Origin: Segatella oris
GTDB lineage: Bacteria > Bacteroidota > Bacteroidia > Bacteroidales > Bacteroidaceae
Length of the DNA: 64,000 nt
Direction of reading: 5' to 3'
Assembly: GCF_900637655.1 (NCBI RefSeq)
Contig: NZ_LR134384.1
Coordinates: 930,001-994,000, forward strand
The notes under the pieces are model-generated. The model saw nothing but the letters and a program-made list of their open reading frames with translations, did not search any database and had not been told where the DNA came from. The position numbers were made by a program, and so were the translations under genes. Below are positions 43,919-57,410 of this stretch, in pieces (the stretch's first letter is position 1; every line of letters begins with the position of its first letter).

Positions 43919-44913
43919 AAATCAAGGACATTGAACTCGTAAACATATCGCGTTATCGCGGTGAACTGATGGGAGCTGCCATGCTTTTCATCATGCTTTT
44001 CCATGTCAGTCTGCCGAGAAACGACCTCTTTTTCGGACTCAGACGAATGGGCAATATCGGTGTAGACATGTTCCTTTTCCTCAGTGGAATAGGTCTTTGG
44101 TTCTCATGGATGAAGAAGTCTTCTGCCCGACATTTCTTCACCAAACGCTATCTGCGCATCTATCCCGCATGGCTGATTATGGCCTGCCTCTACTACATTC
44201 CGCGCTTTCATGGCGGCGACTTCATGGCATGGCTCGACCTGATTGGCGACATCACTATCAACTGGGACTTCTGGCTCCACGATGAACTTACGTTCTGGTA
44301 TATCCCTGCAATCATGATGTTGTATTGCTTTGCACCGGCTTACATGGAGCTTATCCGCCGACATCCCATTTACCGTTGGCTCCCCGTTGTCATGATTATG
44401 TGGTGCATTCTCGTGGAATATGTCACACCAATTCATCAAGCTGTGGGGCACATTGAAATCTTTTGGAGTCGCGTTCCCATTTTCTTCATCGGCATCAACA
44501 TGGGAGAAATGGTGCGAACAAAGCAACGTATTGACGGCGCGGGCATCTGGATGGTGATTATTCTGTTTGTAATGACGCTCTTTGCAAGCATCTTTCTCGA
44601 ACAGCAACGCCACGGATTGTTTCCCCTCTACGTGGAACGCATGCTCTATATTCCACTGACATTGACCTCAATCCTACTCTTGAACCGCGTTTTCCGACGC
44701 ACACCGAAGTGGTTTAACAAGACATTCAAGTTCGTCGGTGCATTGAGTTTGGAGTGTTATCTCATTCATATCCACTTCGTCCTGGCCTATATTCCTAAGT
44801 CATGGAGCTATTGGCCAACCTTCATGGTGTGTCTTCTGATCACGCTTCCATTAGCATTTGTGCTCAGCAAACTCGTTGAATACCTATCCAAACAAATCGA
44901 GAAAACCCTATGA
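43915..44913 (+). CDS. Second membrane acyltransferase (acyltransferase family 3)
   Basis: A 332-residue multi-spanning protein related to, but not closely similar to, the preceding gene: SRYRGELMGAAMLFIMLFHVSLPRNDLF near the start holds the R..x..H motif, and RRMGNIGVDMFLFLSGIGLWFS and FTKRYLRIYPAWL are family blocks. Probably O-acylates a second position or a second glycan. It overlaps both neighbours by 4 bases. Confidence 0.85.
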   Translation: MKIKDIELVNISRYRGELMGAAMLFIMLFHVSLPRNDLFFGLRRMGNIGVDMFLFLSGIGLWFSWMKKSSARHFFTKRYLRIYPAWLIMACLYYIPRFHGGDFMAWLDLIGDITINWDFWLHDELTFWYIPAIMMLYCFAPAYMELIRRHPIYRWLPVVMIMWCILVEYVTPIHQAVGHIEIFWSRVPIFFIGINMGEMVRTKQRIDGAGIWMVIILFVMTLFASIFLEQQRHGLFPLYVERMLYIPLTLTSILLLNRVFRRTPKWFNKTFKFVGALSLECYLIHIHFVLAYIPKSWSYWPTFMVCLLITLPLAFVLSKLVEYLSKQIEKTL

Positions 44914-45800
44914 ACATCAAGAATTACATGAAAATACTACGGCCGAAGCAGTGGATGAAGAACTTCTTCGTGATGCTTCCGCTGTTCTTCGGTGGCGAAT
45001 TATTCAATGGGAAAGCGCTTCTGGCAGGTGCAATCACCTTCCTTGCCTATAGCTTTGCCGCCTCATCTATCTATTGTTTCAACGACATTCACGATGTCGA
45101 TGACGACCGACGTCACCCTGTAAAGTGCCTCCGTCCTATTGCTTCGGGGGCTGTTTCCGCGTCAGTGGCCTACGTACTGATGTTCATTTGCTTTGCACTT
45201 TCCATGCTCAGCATGCTCTTCCTGCCCGACTATGCGCTCCAGACCGGCGGCATTCTCCTCCTCTACTGGCTGCTCAACTTAGCCTATTGCGCCCGTTTGA
45301 AGCAGTATGCCATTATTGATGTGTGCATCGTGGCCTTCGGTTTTGTACTCCGTTTGCTTGCCGGCGGCTTTGCAACTCACATTCCATTGAGCAAATGGAT
45401 AGTGCTCATGACCTTCCTCATCACGCTTTTCATGAGCTTTGCCAAGCGTCGTGACGATGTCATTCGCATGGAACGAACCGGCGAAGCACCGAGAAGGAAC
45501 ACTATCCGCTATAATCTTACGTTCATTAATCAAGCCATCACCATCACTGCGAGCGTCACCTTGGTGTGCTATATCATGTACACGGTGAGCCCGGAAGTCA
45601 TTCAAAACTTCCAAACCGACTATCTCTATCTGACCACTATCTTTGTTCTTGTGGGGCTGTTACGCTATATTCAGCTCACCGTTGTCGACCAAAAGAGCGG
45701 CGATCCGACCAAAGTGCTGCTCAAAGACCGCTTCACTCAGCTTGTCGTCGTGGCCTGGCTGCTGACATTCCTCTTGATTATCTACGTGCTGAAAGGATGA
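44910..45800 (+). CDS. UbiA-family prenyltransferase (polyprenyl-phosphate phosphoribosyltransferase-like)
   Basis: A 296-residue protein with about eight membrane helices. LRPKQWMKNFFVMLPLFFGG near the start and NDIHDVDDDRRHPVKCLRPIASG (about 57-79) are typical of the UbiA branch that includes decaprenyl-phosphate phosphoribosyltransferase; the second Asp-rich motif is KRRDDVIRME (about 175-184). Such enzymes attach phosphoribose to a lipid carrier to make a pentose donor for cell-surface glycans. The next gene is a HAD phosphatase that could remove the leftover phosphate, and a GtrA protein follows. The three form a coherent module. Confidence 0.88.
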   Translation: MNIKNYMKILRPKQWMKNFFVMLPLFFGGELFNGKALLAGAITFLAYSFAASSIYCFNDIHDVDDDRRHPVKCLRPIASGAVSASVAYVLMFICFALSMLSMLFLPDYALQTGGILLLYWLLNLAYCARLKQYAIIDVCIVAFGFVLRLLAGGFATHIPLSKWIVLMTFLITLFMSFAKRRDDVIRMERTGEAPRRNTIRYNLTFINQAITITASVTLVCYIMYTVSPEVIQNFQTDYLYLTTIFVLVGLLRYIQLTVVDQKSGDPTKVLLKDRFTQLVVVAWLLTFLLIIYVLKG

Positions 45801-46384
45801 AACAAACGGTTTATCTCTTTGACTTTGACGGAACCATCACCACAAAAGACACGCTCATTGAGGTCATCCGTTATGCCGTGGGCACGCCGAGATTGCTCTT
45901 GGGTTTCCTGCTTTTCAGTCCTGTCTTAGTGCTGATGAAACTGCATCTCTATCCGAACTGGAAAGCCAAGCAACGCATCTTCGCCTATTTTTTCAAGGGA
46001 AAAACCATTGAAGAATTCAATGAGTTGTGCCATGACTTTGCTTCTGAAAGCCGACAGCTTCTGCGCCCTAAGGCCTTGAAAACCATTGCCAAGGCCAAGG
46101 AGAAAGGCCAAATCTACGTGGTCAGTGCCAGCATCGACAACTGGGTTCAACCGTTCTTGCCCGACGTGAAAGTAGCAGGCACGCAGGTTGAGGTGCTGGA
46201 CGGCCGTCTGACAGGCCGCTTCACAACCCCCAACTGCTATGGGCAAGAGAAGGTGAACCGCATTCAAAAGCTGCTCACCTGCCCGCGAACAGAACTCCAT
46301 ATCATTGCCTTTGGCGACAGCCGAGGCGACCGTGAAATGCTCAACTATGCCGATGAAGCCTATTATAAGCCGTTTAGATCCTAA
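45797..46384 (+). CDS. HAD-IB phosphatase
   Basis: A 195-residue HAD hydrolase starting at the ATG that overlaps the UbiA stop. Motif I is FDFDGTIT (8-15), motif II VSASIDNW (about 114-121), motif IV AFGDSRGDREML (about 174-185). The short helical cap puts it near SerB-like HAD-IB enzymes. From its position between UbiA and GtrA it is a candidate for dephosphorylating a polyprenyl-phospho-ribose-phosphate; free-standing phosphoserine phosphatase activity is the alternative. Confidence 0.88.
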   Translation: MKQTVYLFDFDGTITTKDTLIEVIRYAVGTPRLLLGFLLFSPVLVLMKLHLYPNWKAKQRIFAYFFKGKTIEEFNELCHDFASESRQLLRPKALKTIAKAKEKGQIYVVSASIDNWVQPFLPDVKVAGTQVEVLDGRLTGRFTTPNCYGQEKVNRIQKLLTCPRTELHIIAFGDSRGDREMLNYADEAYYKPFRS

Positions 46385-46751
46385 CCGCCGACAGCAACTT
46401 GGCGAGGTTCTTCGCTTTGCCCTCGTGGGCGGTATAGCCACATTGATACAATATGGCGTTTATCTGCTGATGCTTTATGCCGTATCTCCCACCCTCGCCA
46501 ACACCATAGGCTATGCCGTGAGCTTTCTTTTCAACTTCCTTGCCAGCACCCGTTACACCTTCAAAGTAAAGACCAATGTGCGCCATGGAGCCGGTTTTGC
46601 CTTGAGTCATCTTATCAATTACGGCCTGCAAATCCTCATGTTGCATCTCTTTATCGCTGTGGGCTTCAGCGAAAAGCTGGCACCCATCCCCATGTTCTGC
46701 GTCTGCGTGCCGGTGAATTTCCTGCTTGTAAGGTTCTTTCTGAAGCGATAA
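46347..46751 (+). CDS. GtrA-family membrane protein
   Basis: About 134 residues from ATG 46347 (ATG 46353 equally possible), overlapping the HAD gene by about 38 bases in another frame. Four membrane helices are visible; FALVGGIATLIQYGVYLLML and FLFNFLASTRYTF are the GtrA signatures. GtrA proteins are thought to flip or hand over lipid-linked sugars across the inner membrane. It ends the six-gene operon. Confidence 0.87.
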   Translation: MPMKPIISRLDPNRRQQLGEVLRFALVGGIATLIQYGVYLLMLYAVSPTLANTIGYAVSFLFNFLASTRYTFKVKTNVRHGAGFALSHLINYGLQILMLHLFIAVGFSEKLAPIPMFCVCVPVNFLLVRFFLKR

Positions 46752-46795
46752 GTGCGATTGGAAAAGATGCTGTCACGACAAAAACAGCATGAAGT

Positions 46796-46827
46796 ATTGC
46801 TGAAATCAGAAACAATTTGTATATTTG
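46796..46827 (+). promoter_or_regulatory. Promoter of the AraC-family gene
   Basis: ATTG (46796-46799), a 20-base spacer and TATATTTG (46820-46827) lie 34 bases before ATG 46862, which therefore is the likely start. Confidence 0.7.
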
Positions 46828-46861
46828 CAATACGATATTCTACCTCTTAGAATCTACGTCG

Positions 46862-47767
46862 ATGAAAAGCGAACTGTTGCATAATCTGCCCGAATTTATC
46901 GAGCGAAACGATATAACCACAGCCTTTGGAGCAGTTGTGGCCGTAGCGCATGCCAACGAAGACAACGTCGCTTCATTCTTCAATCAGCTTAACTTAGTTC
47001 ACTTCTACGCGGTTTTCCTGCTCATAGACGGGTATGCAGAAGTGACCATCAACGACAAGACCATCCGGTTAGAGCAGCATAGCATCCTGCGAACTGCCCC
47101 TATGCAGCACGTTGGTTTCGTCAGAAGCAGCAGCGAACTCGGTGCCTATTTCCTCTTCATTGAGTCTGATTTCTACAACGACATCATCAAGAACGACGAC
47201 AATCTGAACGATGTCATTCCGCTTAACCTGCTGAACACCTATATTTATAAGGCGCTTAGCGAGAGTCAAACCTCAGAGTTTATGGGCATCATCACACAGA
47301 TAGAGTGCACCATAAGCCAGCCGCACATTTATAAAAAAGAGATGCTTGGCTTCCTTGTCCACCTCACACAGATGCATGTCCGCGAGTTAGTGAGCCACCC
47401 CATCACAGGACTTCACGACATGAAACACAAGGAAAACATCTTCAAAATCTTTATTCATCTGGCATCGAACAACTTCAGACAGCAACGCCAAATCAATTTC
47501 TATGCCGACCAGATGAACATCACTCCCACCTATCTTTCACGCATTGTGAAAGAGGTTTCGGGCAATACGGTCAACGGATATCTGCAGAGTTTCCTCTACG
47601 GTGAAGCCTGCAAGCTGCTCCGCATGACCGACATGACCATCGGAGAAATATCATTCGAACTCAATTTCAAAGACCATTCAGCTTTCACTAACTTCTTTAA
47701 GATGAAGTCGGGAGTAAGCCCCAAGGAGTACAGGAATAAGGAAAAGAGCGGTTTCTCCCATCAATAA
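46862..47767 (+). CDS. AraC-family transcriptional regulator
   Basis: A 301-residue regulator: N-terminal cupin-like domain (about 30-110, AVFLLIDGYAEVTINDKTIRLEQHSIL) and a C-terminal double helix-turn-helix (about 195-295: QINFYADQMNITPTYLSRIVKEVSG, then IGEISFELNFKDHSAFTNFFKMKSGVSPKEYR). The inducer is unknown. It follows the membrane operon but has its own promoter. In-frame codons upstream to 46817 overlap the promoter and are probably not translated. Confidence 0.92.
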   Translation: MKSELLHNLPEFIERNDITTAFGAVVAVAHANEDNVASFFNQLNLVHFYAVFLLIDGYAEVTINDKTIRLEQHSILRTAPMQHVGFVRSSSELGAYFLFIESDFYNDIIKNDDNLNDVIPLNLLNTYIYKALSESQTSEFMGIITQIECTISQPHIYKKEMLGFLVHLTQMHVRELVSHPITGLHDMKHKENIFKIFIHLASNNFRQQRQINFYADQMNITPTYLSRIVKEVSGNTVNGYLQSFLYGEACKLLRMTDMTIGEISFELNFKDHSAFTNFFKMKSGVSPKEYRNKEKSGFSHQ

Positions 47768-47968
47768 CCGAGGCATGCTGCCCCTTACGGCTGCTATACC
47801 CAACTGAACCTGAAGTGTTTTCATGCCTCATTCGCAATCATGATTGACCGCAGAACCAACCCCTTTTTCTTCCAAATGCAGAACCGCCTCAACCTCTTTT
47901 TAACGCAATGATTATCAGATTGTTACGAAAGAAAAAGCAACATGCGGGCCAACTTGCATTTCCAAGCT

Positions 47969-48100
47969 TTGCAATCTGCGTCAAGTTACCGCGTGATTCG
48001 CGTCAAGTTATCCTGCAAAGTGACTCAAGTTACAGTGTAATCTGCGTCAAGTTGCCTTATAGTTTACATCAAGTTGCCCCACGATTAAATAGAGATTGTC
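47969..48100 (+). repeat. 22-bp array G (six units)
   Basis: Six consecutive 22-base units start at 47969, 47991, 48013, 48035, 48057 and 48079. The first five end in TCAAGTTRyC-type sequence; the sixth is decayed. Core triplet variants are TGCGTCA, CGCGTCA, TGACTCA and TACATCA. Upstream, AATGATTATCAGATTGTTACG resembles the inner block of the class I copy at 36490-36520, so this may be a remnant of a class I element. Confidence 0.85.
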
Positions 48101-48257
48101 ATATGATTGGGTATATATTGTTCTACGGATTATCTATTATTATACGATGATAACGAATACTGTGTTGTGCGATGAGTGCCATGCTAGGCTATCCCGACTT
48201 TCGTTCCTATGGATGACAATAGAGGTTATGTCGTACGATGAGGCATCTTTCATATAG

Positions 48258-48632
48258 TAACTGCATAGCAGTTATACTTTTGAAAGTGTGGTACGATGAC
48301 AGGCGAGATATGAGCCTGCAACGTAACTGCGTAGCAGTTATGCTTTTGAAAGCCCGTGGTTGGCGAGGAACGAGCCTACCTCGGGTGAATAATAACATGT
48401 GGTTTTCAAACCCGGTACGGGTTTTGCTTCTTCCAATGACGTGGTAGATAAGAAAAAGCTGAACCCGTTCCGGGTTCACTTCATGCGCCTATTCAATCCC
48501 CACGTAGGCTCACTTCGTTTGCCAACGTGGGGCTTTCAAGAGCACAACTCGTACCGAGTTGCAAATATGGAAAACGACAACATATATTACAAAAACAAGA
48601 CTTTCAAGAGGACAACTCATACCGAATTGTCC
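48258..48632. repeat. Cluster of seven short REP-like hairpins
   Basis: Seven palindromes of different sequence but similar design lie at 48258-48274, 48324-48340, 48408-48424, 48461-48477, 48498-48532, 48545-48561 and 48610-48632. Examples are TAACTGC-ATA-GCAGTTA, AAACCCG-GTA-CGGGTTT and CAACTCG-TAC-CGAGTTG. Most have a 6-7-bp stem and 3-base loop; the fifth has an 8-bp stem and longer loop. Several are preceded or followed by CTTTTGAAAG, GGTTTTCAAA or CTTTCAAGAG. They sit between two 22-bp arrays and look like an accumulation site for REP-type repeats. No transposase is nearby. Confidence 0.7.
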
Positions 48633-48718
48633 TTTCATATCGCTACTGTTACCTTACCACATGGTCATTATGATGAAACGATAGGAGAGGGATTATCACA
48701 CGATATAGTATAAATCGC

Positions 48719-49056
48719 GCGGTTATTTGAGTCATTTTGCGGTGTAAAGTGACTCAAGTTGCAGTGTAAAGTGACTCAAGTTACAGTGCAATTAGCGTCA
48801 AGTTGCAGCGTAATATGAATGGAGTTACAAATCAAGGTGTTGGACATTGAAAAACAAGCGCGGTCATCCTGCTTTCTTTCCCGTTTGTTGTCTGTGTGGA
48901 TACAGCCTGTCAGGAAGATTTCTTTTCTCCCTTTTCATGGCGTTTTATAATAGTGGTTATGCCGCTTTCCGTTGCCGATAAGCCCATGTTTCTCCTGCTG
49001 TGGAATAAAAAGATGACTGGAAATGTCTTTCATACAGAATATTTCCGTAACTTTGT
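48719..49056 (+). repeat. Class II repeat element: 22-bp array H plus promoter-bearing block
   Basis: Five 22-base units start at 48719, 48741, 48763, 48785 and 48807. Units 2 and 3 are nearly identical (GTGTAAAGTGACTCAAGTT). The block after the array (48829-49056) matches the minus-strand block at 10510-10283, ending in ACAGAATATTTCCGT and TAACTTTG (49048-49055), a -7 box pointing at the small gene at 49096. The last array unit (AATATGAATGGAGTT) is the best-conserved unit between the two class II copies. Confidence 0.8.
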
Positions 49057-49095
49057 AAATCATAAAATGAAAAGCTTACAGACTTATTTTCAGAC

Positions 49096-49296
49096 ATGGG
49101 AGAAAAGACATTAATTGACGACTACCGCGAACAAGTGAGGCAAATCATGCTGAAAGCAACCAAGGAAAACGGCGAACCGAAACTCACGGAGAAAGAAGTG
49201 AAAGACATCCTGACGTCGTTTTCTGATGAAGACTTAGCCTTTGGCATGCCTTTCAACACGCCCGAAGAGACGGCTGCCATGCTGCTTTCCGAATAA
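49096..49296 (+). CDS. Small acidic protein, unknown
   Basis: A 66-residue product rich in Glu and Lys, predicted mostly helical (TLIDDYREQVRQIMLKATKE, then LTEKEVKDILTSFSDEDLAFG). No signal or membrane segment and no family I recognise. In its favour are a -7 box (TAACTTTG, 49048-49055) about 40 bases upstream and a terminator-like hairpin after it. The promoter is part of a class II repeat. Confidence 0.6.
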   Translation: MGEKTLIDDYREQVRQIMLKATKENGEPKLTEKEVKDILTSFSDEDLAFGMPFNTPEETAAMLLSE

Positions 49297-49351
49297 AGTA
49301 AAGGCAGAAAGCCGGCCAACGGCAAGCAACACACCCTGCAAGAACAAAAAA

Positions 49352-49376
49352 ATCGGAGTAGATTTCTCACTCCGAT
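49352..49376 (+). terminator. Hairpin after the small gene
   Basis: ATCGGAGT / ACTCCGAT with a 9-base loop lies 55 bases after the stop; there is no long T run. The rest of the 49297-49784 stretch is AT-rich and holds no gene I can support. Confidence 0.55.
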
Positions 49377-49784
49377 ACTCATCGGTGGGACGCCTTTCAG
49401 CTTCCCACATACGCTTATTGACTAACTAACTTCAACCTGAAAATAATAACTAAAAACCTAAAACGTAATACGTTATCCTTTCAAACAATCTCTGTTTTTA
49501 CCTCAGACTAATCCTATGTTATTTCTTTATATCCTGAAAAATAATCTTTCGCTTACCTTAACTATACCTATGAGATGCTCTCTAATCAATCTTCTAAACC
49601 TAAAACCTATTGTCGTTTTGTGTCTGCGAAAATAGAAATAATTTCAAAAGAAAACCTCATCTGTTGCCAACTTCCATGAATTATACCGCGAATTTTTGAT
49701 GTAAATCAAGTGTCGTTCCCGTCTGACGGCATGATTTTCCCAAACATAATCTTTCTAAACTCCAAGCTATTCCTCTCGCCATTC

Positions 49785-49816
49785 CTTGCAGGAAATGTTT
49801 TTTTTGCGTATCTTTG
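49785..49816 (+). promoter_or_regulatory. Promoter of the GH2 gene
   Basis: CTTG (49785-49788), a 20-base spacer and TATCTTTG (49809-49816) lie 42 bases before the ATG. Confidence 0.8.
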
Positions 49817-49855
49817 TCCACATATCCATATACCCCAAAAACTTCAAACCATTAA

Positions 49856-53044
<3,189 letters not shown>

Positions 53045-53070
53045 CGCGTTTTATCCACCTTTTAACTCAT

Positions 53071-53108
53071 AAAATCCACCTCCACGGAGGTGGATTTTCT
53101 TATTTTTG
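53071..53108 (+). terminator. Terminator of GH2 gene overlapping promoter region of GH51 gene
   Basis: AAAATCCACCTCC / GGAGGTGGATTTT (53071-53098) is a near-perfect 28-base palindrome. TATTTTTG (53101-53108), a -7 box for the GH51 gene, begins two bases later, so the palindrome could also be an operator. Confidence 0.7.
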
Positions 53109-53146
53109 CACTCACAACACCACTGAAAGTATAACAAAAACCTAAT

Positions 53147-55105
53147 ATGAATACAAAGAAAATCCTATCGACTTTGCTGTTGACTGCACTGACTTCTGTC
53201 AGCATCAACGCACAACATCAGTTCACAATCAGCACAAAACCCGGTACAACCATACAGCCGACGATGTATGGTATCTTCTTCGAAGACATCAATTTCGGTG
53301 CCGATGGTGGCCTTTATGCCGAGATGGTAGAGAACCGTTCGTTTGAGTTTCCCGACCGATTAATGGGTTGGAACACCTTCGGTGATGTCACCGTGAGCGA
53401 TGTCAAGCCTGCTTTTGACCGCAATCCCCACTACGTAACATTGGCCAATGCGGGGCATCGTGAGAAACGGACGGGCCTTGAAAACCGCGGTTTCTTCGGC
53501 ATGGGACTGAAGAAAGGCATGCATTATGACTTTACGGTCTATGCCCGTTTGCACACCTTGCAAGGCAAAGAAGCCAAGTTCCGCATAGAACTTGTCGACG
53601 AAGAAGACCGTCCTATCAGCAAGGCTACGGTCACTGTGACGAGCAACAAATGGCAGAAACACACGGCAACGCTCACTTCTGACAAGACCATTGAAAAGGG
53701 ATTGCTCCGCATTTTCCTTGAAGGCAGCGAGAGTGTTGACATCGACCATGTGAGTCTTTTCCCTGCAGACAGCTGGCAAGGTATGCGTGCTGACCTCGTA
53801 AAAGACCTTGCCGACCTGCATCCGGGCATATTCCGTTTCCCCGGCGGTTGTATCGTTGAAGGCACCGATCTGGCTACACGTTATCAGTGGAAGAACACAG
53901 TTGGCCCTGCAGAAAACCGTCCGTTGAACGAGAACAGATGGAATTATACGTTCCCACATCGCATGTACCCGAATTATTATCAGACATTGGGTTTAGGCTT
54001 CTATGAGTTCTTCCTGCTCTCCGAAAAGATTGGAGCCGAACCGCTTCCTGTGCTGAGTTGCGGATTAGCCTGCCAATATCAGAACGACGACAACGACAAG
54101 AATGCGCACGTCTGCACCGCCGACCTGCAGCCTTATATCGATGATGCACTCGACCTCATTGAGTTTGCCAACGGTCCCGTTACGAGCAAATGGGGACGCC
54201 TGCGCGCCGATATGGGCCACCCGGCACCGTTCAATCTCAAGCAGATTGGTATTGGAAACGAACAGTGGGGCCCGCTTTATCCCGAACGATTAGCATTGTT
54301 TGTGAAGCAAATCCGCGCCAAATATCCTCATATCAAGATATGCGGCTCGTCTGGTCCTTCAGCAAGTGGCAAGGAGTTTGATTATGGTTGGGAGCAGATG
54401 CGCAGGCTCGGTGTAGACCTTGTTGACGAACATTATTACATGACTCCCGACTGGTTCCTGAAGAATGCAGGTCGTTATGACAACTATAACCGCACGGGAC
54501 CGAAGGTGTTTGCAGGCGAATATGCGGCTCATGTGCATGGACTTGACAAGCAACCGACTGTAGCTATGAACAATTTTGAAGCTGCTTTGTCTGAAGCGGC
54601 ATTCATGACAGGACTTGAACGCAATGCCGACGTGGTTTATCAAGCCACCTATGCGCCCCTCTTCGCACATGTTGAAGGCTGGCAATGGCGTCCCGATCTC
54701 ATCTGGTTCAACAATCTTGAGAGCGTGCGTTCAGTCAACTGGTATGTCCAAATGCTTTATGCCACGAACCGAGGCACCCATGTTTTGAGTCTCACCGAAG
54801 GCGGAAAGCCTGTCGAAGGCCATGAAAATCTCTACGCAAGTGCCGTGTACGACAAGACCGCCAAGGCCTACATCGTGAAGATTGTCAATGCCGGAGACAA
54901 GGAACAGCATATCAATCTCACCTTCACGGGCCTCAAAAATCTTGGCAAGGGCAAGCTTATCACACTGCACAGCAACGACCCTCGCGCAACGAACTCGTTG
55001 GAAAACAAGACCCATGTGGTGCCCCAGACTTCTGATGTCGAAGCTCATGGCAACATGCTTTCAGTAAAAGTGCCCGCCAAGACCTTTGCAGTATATCGGT
55101 TCTGA
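53147..55105 (+). CDS. GH51 alpha-L-arabinofuranosidase, exported
   Basis: A 652-residue GH51 enzyme with a signal peptide (cleavage near INA-Q, about 22). After a short N-terminal segment (MYGIFFEDINFGADGG) there is a carbohydrate-binding-like insert (about 75-205), then the TIM barrel: acid/base Glu372 in IGIGNEQWGP, nucleophile Glu458 in VFAGEYAAH. A C-terminal beta domain ends in KTFAVYRF. It releases terminal arabinofuranose. The gene follows the GH2 gene by 102 bases with its own -7 box. Confidence 0.94.
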   Translation: MNTKKILSTLLLTALTSVSINAQHQFTISTKPGTTIQPTMYGIFFEDINFGADGGLYAEMVENRSFEFPDRLMGWNTFGDVTVSDVKPAFDRNPHYVTLANAGHREKRTGLENRGFFGMGLKKGMHYDFTVYARLHTLQGKEAKFRIELVDEEDRPISKATVTVTSNKWQKHTATLTSDKTIEKGLLRIFLEGSESVDIDHVSLFPADSWQGMRADLVKDLADLHPGIFRFPGGCIVEGTDLATRYQWKNTVGPAENRPLNENRWNYTFPHRMYPNYYQTLGLGFYEFFLLSEKIGAEPLPVLSCGLACQYQNDDNDKNAHVCTADLQPYIDDALDLIEFANGPVTSKWGRLRADMGHPAPFNLKQIGIGNEQWGPLYPERLALFVKQIRAKYPHIKICGSSGPSASGKEFDYGWEQMRRLGVDLVDEHYYMTPDWFLKNAGRYDNYNRTGPKVFAGEYAAHVHGLDKQPTVAMNNFEAALSEAAFMTGLERNADVVYQATYAPLFAHVEGWQWRPDLIWFNNLESVRSVNWYVQMLYATNRGTHVLSLTEGGKPVEGHENLYASAVYDKTAKAYIVKIVNAGDKEQHINLTFTGLKNLGKGKLITLHSNDPRATNSLENKTHVVPQTSDVEAHGNMLSVKVPAKTFAVYRF

Positions 55106-55114
55106 AAACTTATC

Positions 55115-55141
55115 CCCTCCTCTTCTCAAGGAAGAGGAGGG
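55115..55141 (+). terminator. Terminator of the GH51 gene
   Basis: CCCTCCTCTTC / GAAGAGGAGGG, 11-bp perfect stem with loop TCAAG, 9 bases after the stop. No long T run. Confidence 0.7.
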
Positions 55142-55149
55142 CGTTTCGG

Positions 55150-55513
55150 CTGTCAATTTTCTTCCTTGTTTTTAACACTTTTCTCCACGGGCAAATAGAA
55201 ACGAAAACCTGTTTTTCATGCAAATGTGAAGTCATTCCATGGCTTCGATGTACTCGTTTCTGTCTCCAAGCTTTGCAATCTCAGTCACTTTACCATGCAA
55301 GATGACTGAGATTGTCTCGCTTTTCAAGTCAAAACACGTTGTAATCTGATGCAGATTACAACGCTTTCCAGCATGATTTCAGTCCGTTTTTCAACTTGAT
55401 TTCTGTAATCATCTGATTGTCAACACATTGCAAACTGTCCGAAAACGGCGCGTATTTGGAAAGAAAAAGACATTCGTTCTGAATTTGCAAAGCATTCAAA
55501 AGCAATTGTAAAG
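55150..55513 (+). repeat. Class I repeat element with 22-bp array F
   Basis: The third, most divergent class I copy: CTGTCAATTTTCTTCCTTG at the left and GCAATTGTAAAG at the right edge, as at 36411-36796. The hairpin here is GAAGTCA-TTCCA-TGGCTTC; compared with GAAGCCA-TTTTA-TGGTTTC at 29238 the arms change but still pair. Array units start at 55273, 55295, 55317, 55339 and 55361. The fourth contains a perfect palindrome, GTAATCTG-ATG-CAGATTAC. In the rest of the gap to enolase (55514-55936) I see only the hairpin at 55728. Confidence 0.82.
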
Positions 55514-55727
55514 AATAATGACGAATATTAACCTATTATTCGCTTCCCATGATTATTCTTCACAGGAGCAGCCGACAAGCAAAACAAACAGAGCGTAACG
55601 GAAAAGTATTTACATGGGGATTACACCACCTATCGCAAGGCATAAGAAAATAAAAGCCATTTGGCGACTCGCCACTTTCTGTTTCGAACACGCACGAAAC
55701 CACAGACCTTACTGACAGCAATATATG

Positions 55728-55763
55728 AAAAGGGGTGGCCAATCAACATTGGTCACCCCTTTT
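55728..55763. terminator. Strong 16-bp hairpin with A/T tails
   Basis: AAAAGGGGTGGCCAAT / ATTGGTCACCCCTTTT with a CAAC loop is a textbook bidirectional terminator. It lies 174 bases past the enolase stop and more than 600 bases past the GH51 stop, which already has its own hairpin. It may terminate enolase transcripts or an unseen short RNA from 55514-55727. Confidence 0.75.
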
Positions 55764-55936
55764 TCATATCATATTCTATCTTCAAAACTCATCATTAGGA
55801 TTGACAGTTTCCCCCTTCCAAAAATAAAGAAAAGCTTTTCTTGCGGCGCAGTTCTTTTGACTTTGCACCCTTAAAGCGTGCCGATGCGCCCACATTGTCA
55901 ATCCCGACTTTGAGCCATGAGGGTTTGAAGCGTGAA

Positions 55937-57331
<1,395 letters not shown>

Positions 57332-57410
57332 TTACAGGTTTTTTCTGTCCTGTTTAAGCCAAAATAACACATCAGAAAGTTCAAATTCCAATGCACAATG
57401 TTCAATATCA

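Noticed and set aside
47969..48828. 22-bp arrays as CRISPR loci
   Set aside because: There are no separate repeats and unique spacers; the units are contiguous, degenerate and 22 bp long, and no cas gene is in the window.
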